The notes: generated from the sequence alone by a model not told the origin. Shown: positions 1 through 7,860, counted from the first letter of the stretch. The stretch is 64,000 nucleotides of DNA from Gemmatimonadota bacterium (GCA_016713785.1 JADJOM010000001.1:62001-126000), one strand, 5' to 3'. Translations and numbers: made by a program.

Positions 1-192
1 AAGGCGCTCAATCACCTCGAGGTTCTCGGTTGGCCGCCCCGACTTCCGGGCGCCGTAGTAGAGCTCCCCAAGGGCGATGGTGGGGATAAACGTTGCCGCC
101 GCCCTCCCGGCTTCGGTGAGCGCGGCGGGCTCCCCAGCCAGGAGGGCGATCAGGATGTTGGTATCAAGGATGTACCTACCAGTTGGCGGCAT
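1..192 (-). CDS. VapC-like PIN-domain toxin, 3' part cut by window edge
   Basis: The reading frame starts at an ATG at 190-192 and runs off the left edge. After a six-residue lead it reads YILDTNILIALL, the first acidic motif of PIN-domain ribonucleases of the VapC type, followed by an IALGELYYGAR helix typical of the same family. VapC toxins cleave tRNA or rRNA when released from their antitoxin. The start codon lies 17 bp inside the upstream antitoxin gene, which suggests translational coupling. The remaining acidic residues lie outside the window, so completeness cannot be judged. Confidence 0.85.
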   Translation of the reverse strand, partial: MPPTGRYILDTNILIALLAGEPAALTEAGRAAATFIPTIALGELYYGARKSGRPTENLEVIERL

Positions 193-391
193 CCACGCGC
201 TCGCAGTCTGCCTCGATCGCGGCCGCAATCCGAGTGAGGTCCTCGGGGGGAATTGTCCCGCTGAGCGCAAGCAGGGGAGTCGGGCTCGTGGCGCGCTCGA
301 GGGCCCGGACATAGGCCAAGGCTCGCTCCTGGTCGGGCACCGGTAGGCGCCGGACACGAGCGGCCAGGTCGTCGGGAAGAGATGGGGTCAT
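176..391 (-). CDS. Small antitoxin paired with the VapC-like toxin
   Basis: A 71-residue protein ending in IEADCERVDAANW. This acidic tail with a terminal NW or EW is the usual toxin-neutralising segment of short antitoxins placed directly before PIN toxins. The N-terminal half is a helix rich in Arg and Leu. I see no ribbon-helix-helix or AbrB signature, so the DNA-binding class is unknown. It overlaps the toxin by 17 bp, the normal antitoxin-first order. It diverges from the broken XRE gene starting near 406. Confidence 0.75.
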   Translation of the reverse strand: MTPSLPDDLAARVRRLPVPDQERALAYVRALERATSPTPLLALSGTIPPEDLTRIAAAIEADCERVDAANW

Positions 392-405
392 GTGGCCTCC
401 GGGTT

Positions 406-596
406 GAGCGGAATATAGCTCTCCGCAAGGCCCGCGGCCTCACCCAGAAGACCCTGGCCGAACCGGTCGCCCTCCCCGCATCCAGATCCTCCGCGACGAG
501 GCCGGCAGCGCCCAGCCCACCCTCGACGGCATCCGTAAGCTCGCCCGCGCTCTCCGGGTCAGTGCCGACGCCCTCGTCTTCGGGCAGGACGAGCGT
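406..596 (+). pseudogene. XRE-family helix-turn-helix regulator, frameshifted
   Basis: The first part reads RNIALRKARGLTQKTLAE, the start of an XRE helix-turn-helix. The next part of the same fold, EAGSAQPTLDGIRKLARAL then VSADALVFG, is found in a different frame from position 483. Together they make a typical helix-turn-helix regulator of about 65 residues with one frameshift near 460-483. The recognition helix is damaged, so I call it a pseudogene unless the shift is a sequencing error. No partner gene is evident; it diverges from the VapC-type module. Confidence 0.7.
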
Positions 597-732
597 TGCC
601 CACACCATGATCCTTTGGCGCCAGCCCCGCTGCTGGGCCTCTGCCGCGCAGCAAGGGGGCACCCCAGAATGGGCGCCCCCTTGTCACGAGGCAGGCTTCC
701 CGGTCTTAGGATACCTCGAGGAGCAAAGGTTG

Positions 733-1759
733 CTACTTGGGATCGTCCGCGGACCCCCTAGCTGGCGGGGTGCCCCGAGTGAGCCGCCGAAGACTCGGCC
801 CCTCGAGTGAAACGATCCACACGGCATCGGCATAAGCAAAGGCGACAGCATTCCCGCCCGGGGCCCACACAAGTGGCCCGACAATCCGACCCAGTCCGTT
901 CGGCTCAGCGGGGAGGCGGGCATCCGAGGCGTCGAGGAGGACCCGACGATCCGATCCGTCGGGGCGGATCAGAACGATCGACCGCCGTTCCTGTGATACC
1001 TGAGACGCGCTCAAGACTGCGATCCACTCACCCGTAGGACTCCAAGCGGGCGAGAAGCCGGGGCCCACTACACGCTCAATCGTCCCCCGGTGTCGATGGT
1101 AACAATGTCGGACTGTGATGGGCGTGAGCGCGCGAACGCCAATCGTCGCCCGTCTGGCGCCCAAGTCGGAGTCGCATCTCCCGCGCTGTCTCCAGGCCCA
1201 CCGACAGCCCACTCCCTGGTCCCATCGGCAAGCACGATGTGGAGCGCAGGGAGCTCGTCAGGCCGATCACAGAGTGATGCAAACGCAATCATTCCGCCGC
1301 CGGGAGCCCAAGACGGTGAGGCCGAGGGGCGGAGCAAGAGCGCGCGATTGCCGACTGGGTGAGATCGTTGAGGTCGAGGCGCATCAGCTCGCCGTGCGGG
1401 CCGAACCGAGTATGAACAAGGTACCTGGCATCTGGGCTGAGAGCCAGATGATCCTCCTGCCACACCGCATCACACATTACCCCGCCTACCCGAACCTCCT
1501 CTTCGCCACTCGGGCTATCGGTCGGCGCCACGCTGTAGATGCCCGTAAGGGCGCACGCTGTAGTGGCAACATCCCCATTGAATGACTTCAGAACGCGGCG
1601 AAATACCACTCGATTACTACTGGCCAGCCATGCGACAGGAGTGTCGTTGGCGGCAGTGACGTCACTTGCCGCCCCGCCCGCCGCCCTTGTCGGCACGCAT
1701 GCGGTAGCACCTGCGGCGAGCGCCCCGAACGCGTAGCCAACTTTGCGGAGGCTGCTCAT
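733..1759 (-). pseudogene. PD40/TolB-like beta-propeller lipoprotein, two frameshifts
   Basis: The start (ATG at 1757-1759) encodes a signal peptide ending in GATAC, a plausible lipobox. The body carries WD40-like PD40 blades: LSPDARYLVHTRFG, PSWAPGGGMIAFAS, PTWAPDGRRLAFAR and PAWSPTGEWIAVL. These blades lie successively in three different minus-strand frames, with shifts near 1350 and near 1085 (a run of five C). The ATG overlaps the TGA of the upstream RHS tip as ATGA, so the two genes are translationally coupled. In RHS systems that position is normally occupied by the immunity gene, but a propeller lipoprotein as immunity factor is my inference. It could instead be an adaptor or an unrelated passenger. 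Confidence 0.7.
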
Positions 1760-2382
1760 TGATCACCATCCTTCCCTTCCGCACCCTCGGCCTGCGCGAC
1801 CTCATCCCGGATCTTCTTGGTCCAGTCGGTCATGCACTGCTGCGCAGCAGGTGTGCCATCGTACGAACAGGCTGTTCCCACCCCAGTGCCGGCCTTATCC
1901 CCGAGCCAGGATGCCGCATGGATGAACTCGTGGAGTGCAATGTCCACGAGGTTGTCCTTGCTCACGTCGAGGACGATGTTGCCGTTCGGGCTCCACGGCA
2001 GCTGGCGGTCGAACAGCCCTCCTCCGCTCTCCGCCACCTTACCACCCTCCTCGTACCGGGATGGCCTGATGAGTAGAAAGAGCTTCTCCGCAGGTTGCCT
2101 GTCCATTGCCTCGAACAACCGCGCGAAGGTCGGGGACTTCTTCAGCGTTTCGATGGCAGCCCTGACCTCAGGTCCGAGGACACGGACTTCGAGCCCGAAA
2201 GGGTCCCAGTACGCAATGGGATTGTTGCCAGCGTAGGCGTAGAGGTTTACGCCCCCGGCGAGCCCGATGGGATCCTGGGTGAGCAAGATCCTATCGCCCC
2301 GGGGCCCCGCCCGGTAGTCCGGCCCGCCCCCGGCGGCTGTCAGGGGGCCGGCTCCAGCGCCACCCTCCCCGGCGGCCCTCAT
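1756..2382 (-). CDS. Orphan RHS tip A with HExxH metallopeptidase domain, 5'-truncated
   Basis: Residues 32-64 are the end of an RHS core (LLTQDPIG, NLYAYAGNNPIA, DPFGL). The bulk of an RHS protein (over 1000 residues of YD repeats) is missing, so this is an orphan tip and the ATG at 2382 is only nominal. The rest is a variable toxin domain with HEFIH at about residues 151-155 in DIALHEFIHAASW, a zincin metallopeptidase active site of the kind seen in M91-type effectors. A downstream Glu ligand cannot be assigned with certainty. The stop overlaps the start of the PD40 lipoprotein gene. Without export signal or core, the tip would need recombination onto a full RHS gene to be delivered. Confidence 0.75.
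   Translation of the reverse strand: MRAAGEGGAGAGPLTAAGGGPDYRAGPRGDRILLTQDPIGLAGGVNLYAYAGNNPIAYWDPFGLEVRVLGPEVRAAIETLKKSPTFARLFEAMDRQPAEKLFLLIRPSRYEEGGKVAESGGGLFDRQLPWSPNGNIVLDVSKDNLVDIALHEFIHAASWLGDKAGTGVGTACSYDGTPAAQQCMTDWTKKIRDEVAQAEGAEGKDGDQ
2214..2291 (-). repeat. RHS core stub, copy A
   Basis: One of four copies of the same 75-80 bp end-of-core segment, encoding LTQDPIGLAGG and NLYAYAGNNPI. The others are at 3481-3555, 5720-5794 and 10017-10091. The copies are close to each other in DNA as well as protein, and could act as homology for tip exchange. Confidence 0.85.
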
Positions 2383-2595
2383 GCGCCCTGGCGTTCGCCG
2401 CCCGGCGCCCCCGGCGCAGCGATGCGGCCAGCGCCCCGCGTACCAGTGCCTGCGCCGGGACCTCCGGCTCAGGTGCCCGCCCCGGGCCCCCGCCTTCAGA
2501 GGCGCCAGGTCGCGGCCTATTGGTGTCCGGACCCCCTTGAGCCAGCGCCCCCCGGCCGACTTGTGGTGGCGTGTCTGGGGCGGCAGTTTTCAGTG
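2383..2595. other. GC-rich spacer, no gene seen
   Basis: About 210 bp of C- and G-rich sequence between RHS tip A and the next toxin-antitoxin pair. All frames are open because of base composition. No recognisable family, hairpin or promoter was found. Confidence 0.5.
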
Positions 2596-2789
2596 ATGCC
2601 CTCCGTGCTTGAGTTCGAAGTGCGCCGGCTGCGCGCCATGTCCGCCTCGGACAAGGTGGCCCACTGCACGCGCTCTGGCAGCAGGCCTGGGCGCTGACCG
2701 CGGCCGGGGTGCGCGGGCGCCATCCCGAGTGGAGTCCGCCGCAGGTCGACGCCGAGGTGCGGCGGGTGTTCCTTCGCGAGTCCTCGTGA
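2596..2789 (+). pseudogene. Small partner protein of the nucleotidyltransferase, frameshifted
   Basis: The frame starting at ATG 2596 reads SVLEFEVRRLRAM and then loses register near 2665. Another frame continues with LWQQAWALTAAGVRGRHPEW and ends VRRVFLRESS at TGA 2787-2789. Joined, these give the roughly 65-residue helical protein that commonly precedes this type of nucleotidyltransferase. Its stop overlaps the next ATG by one base (TGATG), which supports a two-gene toxin-antitoxin-like operon. A deletion of a few bases would explain the break. Confidence 0.6.
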
Positions 2790-3355
2790 TGGACGCGAAC
2801 CTGATCTCCCTGTTCGTCCGCCCCCTCAACCGGCTCCGCATTCCGTACATGGTCACGGGCGGGGTGGCCTCGGTCGTGTATGGCGAGCCCCGCCTGACCC
2901 GGGATATTGACGTGGTCGTGGCCCTCGAGCCGGCCGACGCGGGGCGGTTCGCCCGCGCCTGGTCGCAGGACGCGTTCTACCTGCCCCCCATCGAGGTCAT
3001 CGCGGCGGAGAGTGCCCGCCCGGCGCACGGCCACTTCAACGTTCTGCATCACGACACCACGATGCGGGCCGATGTCTACCTGCCCGGCGACGATGCCTTG
3101 ACCGCATGGGCCTTCGCGCGGGTGGTCCGGCGGCAGGTCGATGCCGACGAGGTCGCGCTCGCTCCGATCGAGTACGTTATCCTGAACAAGCTCCGCTATT
3201 TCAGGGCCGGAGGCTCGGACCGCCACCTGCGGGACATCCGGCAGATGCTGCGGGTCAGCGAGGACCTGGTGGATCGCGGCGCCCTCGAGCGCTGGGCCCG
3301 GCGTCTGGACGTCGAGGCCGAGTGGGACAAGGCCCAGGGCTTCGTGGACTCCTGA
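2789..3355 (+). CDS. Nucleotidyltransferase-fold protein (AbiEii / MNT-like)
   Basis: A 188-residue protein. The motif GGVASVVYGEPRLTRDIDVVV at residues 19-39 contains the G-G and D-x-D catalytic signature of the DNA polymerase beta-like nucleotidyltransferase fold. The later segment APIEYVILNKLRYF is typical of AbiEii and related toxin nucleotidyltransferases that modify tRNA or proteins. I chose ATG 2789 because it overlaps the stop of the partner gene and because homology begins there. It sits between two RHS tips. The active-site residues look intact, although the partner in front of it is frameshifted. Confidence 0.75.
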   Translation: MDANLISLFVRPLNRLRIPYMVTGGVASVVYGEPRLTRDIDVVVALEPADAGRFARAWSQDAFYLPPIEVIAAESARPAHGHFNVLHHDTTMRADVYLPGDDALTAWAFARVVRRQVDADEVALAPIEYVILNKLRYFRAGGSDRHLRDIRQMLRVSEDLVDRGALERWARRLDVEAEWDKAQGFVDS

Positions 3356-3465
3356 AGGGGGAGGGCACGGGCGGCCGGCGGACACCCTGGGCAACATGAT
3401 GGTGTCACGCGCAGTCGACGGGGCGGCATCGGCGCGCTGGCCTCCGCCAGGTCCTTCGCCGGCCC

Positions 3466-4103
3466 ATGTGCCATGGGATCTTCCTCACCCAGGATCCCAT
3501 CGGGCTGGCGGGCGGCGTGAATCTCTACGCCTATGCGGGCAACAATCCCATTGCTTTCAGCGACCCATACGGACTAACGTGCTGCATTACCGCGGATGAC
3601 CGAGCCGCGTTCAGTCGCCTTGCAAGCCGCCTCGGAGCCGCGCTCAGTCCGTATTTCAAAGCCGAGACCTGGCGCCAAGCTCATGAGATTCACCAGAATG
3701 GAATTCACAGAGGGGGGCTTGGGCTTTCTGGCATTGTCGGGCCGGCTGCGGCACTGGGCAGGGCAGCTGCTTCAGAGGCTACAACCACCATTACGGTTAG
3801 CCGGGGCAGATTCCTGAATCGGCTGCGCACATCGAGGAAGCCCAAGCAGCCGGGCATCCGACAGGCGGTGTCGTCAATCGCGCAGGCAACACCGCAAGGC
3901 GTGACCAGGCGTTGTCAGGAACACCGACAAGGTCGGGATTCGACCGAGACGAGTACCCTCCCGCGATCCTTAACACTGGGGGCACAGGAGCTAGTGTGCG
4001 TTACGTGACTCCGAGCGACAATCGCGGGGCGGGTGCCTCGATCGGGAACCAGCTCCGCCAAGTACCGGATGGCTCCTATGTAAGTATCACGGTGGTCCCA
4101 TGA
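3466..4103 (+). pseudogene. Orphan RHS tip B with NucA/NucB-like DNase domain, frameshifted
   Basis: The RHS stub (FLTQDPIG, NLYAYAGNNPIAF, DPYGL) is followed in the first frame by a linker. Near 3790-3810 the frame changes, and the second frame reads HIEEAQAAGHP, FDRDEYPPA, then SDNRGAGASIGNQLR and VSITVVP. That order (RDEYPPA, then NRGAG-x-x-x-GNQL) is the secreted DNase NucA/NucB fold. The stop at 4101-4103 overlaps the ATG of the following immunity gene. The tip has no RHS body and one frameshift, so it is probably inactive as it stands, but the DNase domain itself is complete. Confidence 0.75.
3481..3555 (+). repeat. RHS core stub, copy B
   Basis: Second copy of the end-of-core segment, plus strand. 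It is preceded by unrelated sequence, so the duplicated block begins abruptly at about the FLTQDP codons. Confidence 0.85.
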
Positions 4104-4740
4104 CTGCAGGCGAGAGCATTCGGAAGCTCGCTGCCCTCGGTGGCCCGCCTCTGAGCGAGGGTGAGGCCATTCTAACAGATGAACTCAGAAGCTTGGCTGG
4201 GGCTTGTGCGCCAGAACTCGAATGCCTGCTCGCACTCAAGAATGGGTTCATGGCTTTCGAGTCAGCGCTGCATGTCTTCCCTTGTGGTGGGCGAGCGCGC
4301 CTGACCCTCGAGGTCTGGAACTCGACCGCGCTGTGGCGGGAGTCGTTCGGGAACCTGACTCAAGGGTGCTTGTTCTTCGCCCAGGATGCTCTGGCAGGTC
4401 AATTCTGCATTCACGAAGGGGTTGTGTGGCGGTTTGATCCGGAGACGGGGAAAGGGATCGACTCGCTGACGGCGTGGACGAGTGGGCGGGCATGATCCTT
4501 CGAGATGTGCCCAGACTAACCGCACATCCGCTTGCCCGCGATTGGCAGCTGCAGAATCGACCCCTCAGTGAGGGGGAACGACTCTTCGCGAGGTACCCGT
4601 TTGTGTTGGGTGGGGAGTACAGCCTATCGAATCTCCGATGCGCAGACGCAATCGCTGGGATGCGGTTCATGGGAGAGCTCGCAACTCAGATCCACGATCT
4701 TCCGGACGGCGCCCGCGTCCAGATCGACCTGGTGGACTGA
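4100..4740 (+). pseudogene. SMI1/KNR4 (SUKH)-like immunity protein for the DNase tip, frameshifted
   Basis: The first frame (from ATG 4100) gives CLLALKNGFMAFESALHVF, then CLFFAQDALAGQFC, a pattern typical of SUKH/SMI1-KNR4 immunity proteins. Near 4465-4475 the frame changes, and the continuation VDEWAGMILRD, then YPFVLGGEYSLSNL and DLPDGARVQIDLVD matches the usual C-terminal half of the same roughly 210-residue proteins. The gene starts inside the stop of the DNase tip (ATGA). SUKH proteins are well-known antidotes to nuclease toxins of polymorphic toxin systems, so the pairing is consistent. A GTG just before VDEWAG could permit separate expression of the second half. Confidence 0.7.
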
Positions 4741-4804
4741 TCGTTCTCGCTATTCTCGTTGGGGGCGATCCACGGGATGCCTTCTGCCTGATTCCCGAAT
4801 AAGC

Positions 4805-5045
4805 TCACCCCCGCGCCCCCGCTCGCGGCTTCGTGTGCCGCCTCGCTTCAGTGGGCGCCATGACGAGCTTGAGGACTATGCGTTGATCAGCGGCCGGGAG
4901 ATCAGCGATACCTTCCGGGCGCTTGGGCAAACGGGGGCCTTTGGGAACGACTCGTCGTTGACCGGCTTGAGGCCAAGCAGCTCGTCGGCGGTCACTCTGA
5001 ACGCGCGGCCAGGGCCATCGGGATGGTGCCGCTGAAGGTGCCAGC
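4805..5045 (-). pseudogene. Remnant of an XRE regulator C-terminus
   Basis: On the minus strand one frame reads FRVTADELLGLKPVND and another reads LPAADQRIVLKLVMAPTEAR. These are the end of a helix-turn-helix domain and the C-terminal helix of a common XRE family regulator. The helix-turn-helix itself is missing and the two pieces are out of frame. Similar C-terminal pieces occur at 7026-7135 and within 8618-9056. Confidence 0.55.
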
Positions 5046-5048
5046 GAC

Positions 5049-5293
5049 TCAGTAGTGGTAGCGGGCCTGCAGGAAGTCGATCTCGTCGTCGCGCACCAGG
5101 TAGACAACCCGGTGCTCCTGGGTGAGTCGCCGCGACCAGACGTTTGCCCCGAGGTGCTTGAGCCCTTCCGGCTCCCCAGGCCCGCGAACGGTTCCCGCAG
5201 CGCGGCCTCCACCAAGTCCAAGCAGCGTAACGCGACCCGGCGGTCGGTCTCCACCCAGAACCGCAGATCCTCCCGAAACTCCTTCTGGAACAC
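5049..5293 (-). pseudogene. yoeB: YoeB/Txe-like toxin, one frameshift
   Basis: The frame from GTG 5293 reads VFQKEFREDLRFWVETDRR and REPFAGLG. A one-base shift near 5180 moves to another frame that continues PEGLKHLG, WSRRLTQEHRVVYLV and ends LQARYHY. This order is the complete 80-residue YoeB ribosome-dependent mRNA interferase, including the RRLTQEHR stretch and the terminal HY. The start lies 17 bp after the antitoxin stop. The break sits in GGGGAGCCGGAAGGG, so a sequencing indel is possible. If real, the antitoxin is now an orphan. Confidence 0.8.
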
Positions 5294-5309
5294 CCCGCGG
5301 CGGGGAGGC

Positions 5310-5600
5310 TTACTCGGCGGCCGGCTCAAGGCCATACTCGCGGCGGAGGCCCTCGACCGTTGCCGGTGCTGTCCGCCCATCAAGGGCGCGCTGCAGGGCG
5401 GTCAGCAGCCGGCGGGCGTTCGCGGGGGACCGCAGCAGGTGCGCCGTCTCCAGCACGCTGCTCAGTTCCGCGGCAGAGATCAGGGCCACATCCTCGTGGC
5501 CACGGCGATTGATGATGATGATCTCGCCGTTCTCCTCCACTTCCCGCCAAAGGTCGGCGAGGGTCTCGCGGGCGTTGGAGTAGGTGGTCTGGATCGGCAT
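5310..5600 (-). CDS. yefM: YefM/Phd-like antitoxin
   Basis: A 96-residue protein from the ATG at 5598-5600 (an upstream ATG at 5624 would place the start on top of the operator). It begins MPIQTTYSNARETLADLW and contains EIIIINRRGHEDVALISAAEL, the classic Phd/YefM DNA-binding fold. The C-terminal part is the toxin-binding tail. GGAGG lies just before the start. The upstream region contains two TGTACA motifs, the known YefM operator core, so autoregulation is likely. Confidence 0.85.
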   Translation of the reverse strand: MPIQTTYSNARETLADLWREVEENGEIIIINRRGHEDVALISAAELSSVLETAHLLRSPANARRLLTALQRALDGRTAPATVEGLRREYGLEPAAE

Positions 5601-5617
5601 GACGACCTCCGAGAAAC

Positions 5618-5636
5618 TGTACAACAGTACTGTACA
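5618..5636. promoter_or_regulatory. Putative YefM operator, two TGTACA palindromes
   Basis: TGTACA occurs at 5618-5623 and again at 5631-5636, 13 bp centre to centre, directly upstream of the yefM start. In E. coli the yefM-yoeB operator is bound at paired TGTACA-centred palindromes with about one helical turn between them. The conservation of both sequence and spacing is seen directly; function is inferred. Confidence 0.7.
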
Positions 5637-5695
5637 ACATCAGGGATGACCCGGCAAGGGCTCGGCACCTCGGGATTCCGACCCGGCGCGGTCGC

Positions 5696-6334
5696 GGCTA
5701 TGATGGCGAGCGCAGGACCCTGCTCACCCAGGATCCCATCGGGCTGGCGGGAGGTGTCAACCTCTACGCCTACGCAGGCAATAACCCCATTGCCTTCAGC
5801 GACCCGTACGGGCTCTGCACCAAGGCAGACGGCTGGAAGGACTGCAACAAGATGATCTCCGCGCAACAGGGTGCGCAGGTTCTCGCCTCTGGGATTGAGA
5901 GCGGAGAGTGGACTTACTCGCAGTACTTCTCCGGAGGAATCAAGAAGGATCCGCAGGCGGTCGACTACGGCTCTCGCCACCTTGGGGATTGCACAGACTT
6001 CTGTCGCAGGTCAACTCAGGACGGCTTGGGTAGCGACTGGAAGAGTTCGCACAAGGCCTCGACTGGCATGTTCAAGGGCGGGGACCATCCCGGGTACACC
6101 CAAGTGGAGGCCTCCGACGCTCAGGCGGGTGATGTGGTCGTCCAAGGTGGTCATGCTGGGCTCTACATCGGAACGGACAAAGGCGGGAACGTGTGGGGAT
6201 GGGCAAACAACGGGTCGCCGCACCGTGCGGATGGCTCTGGGTACAACGACGGCACGACGGGCGCACGCAAGTTCAACGAGGGCAGCTACGGGAAGGGCGC
6301 ACCGACATTCTACCGCCCGATCAAGGAGGAGTAA
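5696..6334 (+). CDS. Orphan RHS tip C with NlpC/P60- or CHAP-like domain, 5'-truncated
   Basis: The frame opens inside an RHS core (YDGERRTLLTQDPIG, NLYAYAGNNPIAF, DPYGL) without a usable start codon. The tip then has LGDCTDFCRRSTQ and, about 50 residues later, AGDVVVQGGHAGLYIG. A Cys on a helix followed by a GDV..GGHAG strand is the layout of NlpC/P60 and CHAP cysteine peptidases or amidases that cut peptidoglycan peptides. The frame is intact from the stub to TAA 6332-6334. A candidate immunity lipoprotein starts 4 bp later. The substrate is not determinable from sequence alone. Confidence 0.7.
   Translation, partial: GYDGERRTLLTQDPIGLAGGVNLYAYAGNNPIAFSDPYGLCTKADGWKDCNKMISAQQGAQVLASGIESGEWTYSQYFSGGIKKDPQAVDYGSRHLGDCTDFCRRSTQDGLGSDWKSSHKASTGMFKGGDHPGYTQVEASDAQAGDVVVQGGHAGLYIGTDKGGNVWGWANNGSPHRADGSGYNDGTTGARKFNEGSYGKGAPTFYRPIKEE
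5720..5794 (+). repeat. RHS core stub, copy C
   Basis: Third copy of the end-of-core segment, plus strand, in frame with tip C. Confidence 0.85.
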
Positions 6335-6338
6335 TCCC

Positions 6339-6909
6339 ATGTCTCCCCGTCTTTGGGCTGCCGCTGCGCTACTTGCCGTTTCGCTTAGCGCATGTGAGCG
6401 CCGTCCCCAGGGAAACGCGGCAGCTCCTACAGACTCGCGATCCAGCGCGCAGAGTCCGCGAGCACCGGATGCGGAGCGGACCCTCGCTCTCTTCTTGGAT
6501 CGCTCTGTCGGAGTGACGCCGAGTGCTCGGGGCACTCGGGGATTCGCTTCAGGCCTGCCCTCCGGATGGGATGATCGACCCCATCTATACGCTTGCCACC
6601 TTTCAGGTACTCGCTTCTAGCCTTGAGGGGGACTCGGCACAGGTCTCAGCCGAAGTGACCACGGTGGCTGAAGAGCGTACCGATTCCAGGGTGTATGATC
6701 GGCGGGTGGCAACCGTGCGGATCGCGACTGACACTTTCTCCTGGAGGCTGATTCGAGACGGCGCCGCGGGCTGGAAGGTCTGCGGAACCGCGACTGGTGG
6801 CTACGACTTTGGGCACTACGGGAATGACGCCAAGACAACCTGGACCCCGCGGGCAGCCACGTGGGAGAAGGTCCAGGCGCTTGTGGATAGCCTGCGCCAG
6901 GGTGGCTGA
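6339..6909 (+). pseudogene. Lipoprotein, candidate immunity to tip C, frameshifted
   Basis: ATG 6339 starts a lipoprotein signal (AAALLAVSLSAC, Cys at residue 19). The frame changes near 6505-6525 and continues LGALGDSLQACPPDG, then ATDTFSWRLIRDGAAGWKVC to the stop at 6909. The gene follows tip C by 4 bp. An outer-membrane- or periplasm-anchored antidote would make sense against a peptidoglycan-cutting tip. I do not recognise the family by name; the resemblance is to periplasmic proteins with an NTF2-like or cystatin-like sheet. Confidence 0.55.
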
Positions 6910-7025
6910 TGGCGCTTTCGGGCTGGTCGGCTTGAAGGGCATCCATCCGGGTGCCCTGTTAGCCTGAGCGCGCTGGCTCAGCCAACGGCGCGCGCTATGG
7001 TGCGCGGTTGGGCTGAGCGCCTGGC

Positions 7026-7135
7026 CTACACCAGCGCCTCGACCAGCTTGAGCACCGTCCGCTGACCAGCGGCAGGGAGCTGCCTGACCAGCTGGAGGCG
7101 CTTGGGGAGCCGGGCGGTCTTGGCGAGCAAGCGTC
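7026..7135 (-). pseudogene. Remnant of an XRE regulator C-terminus
   Basis: The minus strand reads LPKRLQLVRQLPAAGQRTVL followed by KLVEALV and a stop at 7026-7028. This is the C-terminal helix of the same XRE regulator type as the pieces at 4805 and 8618. Nothing of the DNA-binding domain remains. The rest of 6910-7184 holds no recognisable gene. Confidence 0.5.
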
Positions 7136-7184
7136 CACGGGCCGGAGCGTAGGTCCATCTGTCCGGCCAGCTTCGGGTGCCCCG

Positions 7185-7487
7185 CTACGCCCGGCCCGCC
7201 TTGCCCGTCCGCTTGCGCCGCGGCCGAGTCCTCGGCGTCCCATGTCCCGACGCGAGCTCGTCTCCGGGTGCGGGTGGGGCGTCCGGCACGTTTCCCAGGG
7301 CCTTCAGGTAGGCCGCCCGGGACCCGCGCCGCGCCCGGGCACCCAGGTACTCCTCGGTCAGGAGGGCTGCCAGCTTCTCCGCCACCGCCGTACTGACGAA
7401 CTGGTTGAGCGAAATGCCCTCCCGCTCGGCGAGTTCGCGGGCGCGGGCGTGGAGCGAGTTCGGCAGTCTGAGACTCAGGGCACTCAT
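7185..7487 (-). CDS. HicB-family (ribbon-helix-helix) antitoxin
   Basis: A 100-residue protein starting MSALSLRLPNSLHARARELA and EGISLNQFVSTAVAEKLAAL, the ribbon-helix-helix pattern of HicB/CopG antitoxins that act with PIN-type toxins. The tail is Arg- and Lys-rich. The ATG at 7485-7487 overlaps the end of a broken PIN gene, the usual toxin-first order for this PIN plus HicB arrangement. Confidence 0.75.
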   Translation of the reverse strand: MSALSLRLPNSLHARARELAEREGISLNQFVSTAVAEKLAALLTEEYLGARARRGSRAAYLKALGNVPDAPPAPGDELASGHGTPRTRPRRKRTGKAGRA

Positions 7488-7650
7488 GGCATCCCTCTGA
7501 TTCGTTCAAGAAGGCCAGGGGAGACGCCGGTGTCACCCCAACGCGCTCACTCCCCGCAATGTCCCGGCGGTTAGAGGTCACGATCCGGGTGCAGCGCCCG
7601 TTGACCGCCGCTTCGAGGACCATGTCATCCTTGGTGAGCAAGCACCCCAT
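7488..7650 (-). pseudogene. C-terminal remnant of a PIN-family toxin
   Basis: The frame reads DDMVLEAAVNGRCTRIVTSN, RRDIAG and FLNESEG. This is the last third of a PIN toxin of the type whose gene precedes a HicB-like antitoxin (D-x-MVLE, IVTxNxRD). The N-terminal two thirds are absent, and the end is out of register with the expected stop next to the antitoxin ATG. The antitoxin therefore lacks a complete partner. Confidence 0.6.
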
Positions 7651-7860
7651 TGCGATCCGTCGTACCGATGCCGCTCGCTAACTCGCTGCTGCTTGTTTCT
7701 TTAGCGGCCCCGTCTCAGCTGCGTGCATCATGACTCATTCCTTTTGGCCCTAGACGCGAGTGACGAGACCGACTCGGCCGGTCGCCCGGGGCCGTCCCAA
7801 CGCCACCGCACGAGCTGCAGGCGCGCAGCGCCTGGCAACGTCATACGTTAGTTGGGCGGG
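7651..7860. other. Spacer without recognisable gene
   Basis: No conserved reading frame. The sequence is less GC-rich than its surroundings around 7680-7760. I see no hairpin or promoter I would defend. Confidence 0.4.

Noticed and set aside
382..810. A 142-residue plus-strand protein from 382
   Set aside because: Only residues up to about position 460 resemble a helix-turn-helix. The rest is out-of-frame translation of the same broken gene.
2095..2697. A 200-residue plus-strand protein overlapping RHS tip A
   Set aside because: It is opposite the RHS stub and only its last 34 residues (from 2596) correspond to a recognisable protein, the nucleotidyltransferase partner.
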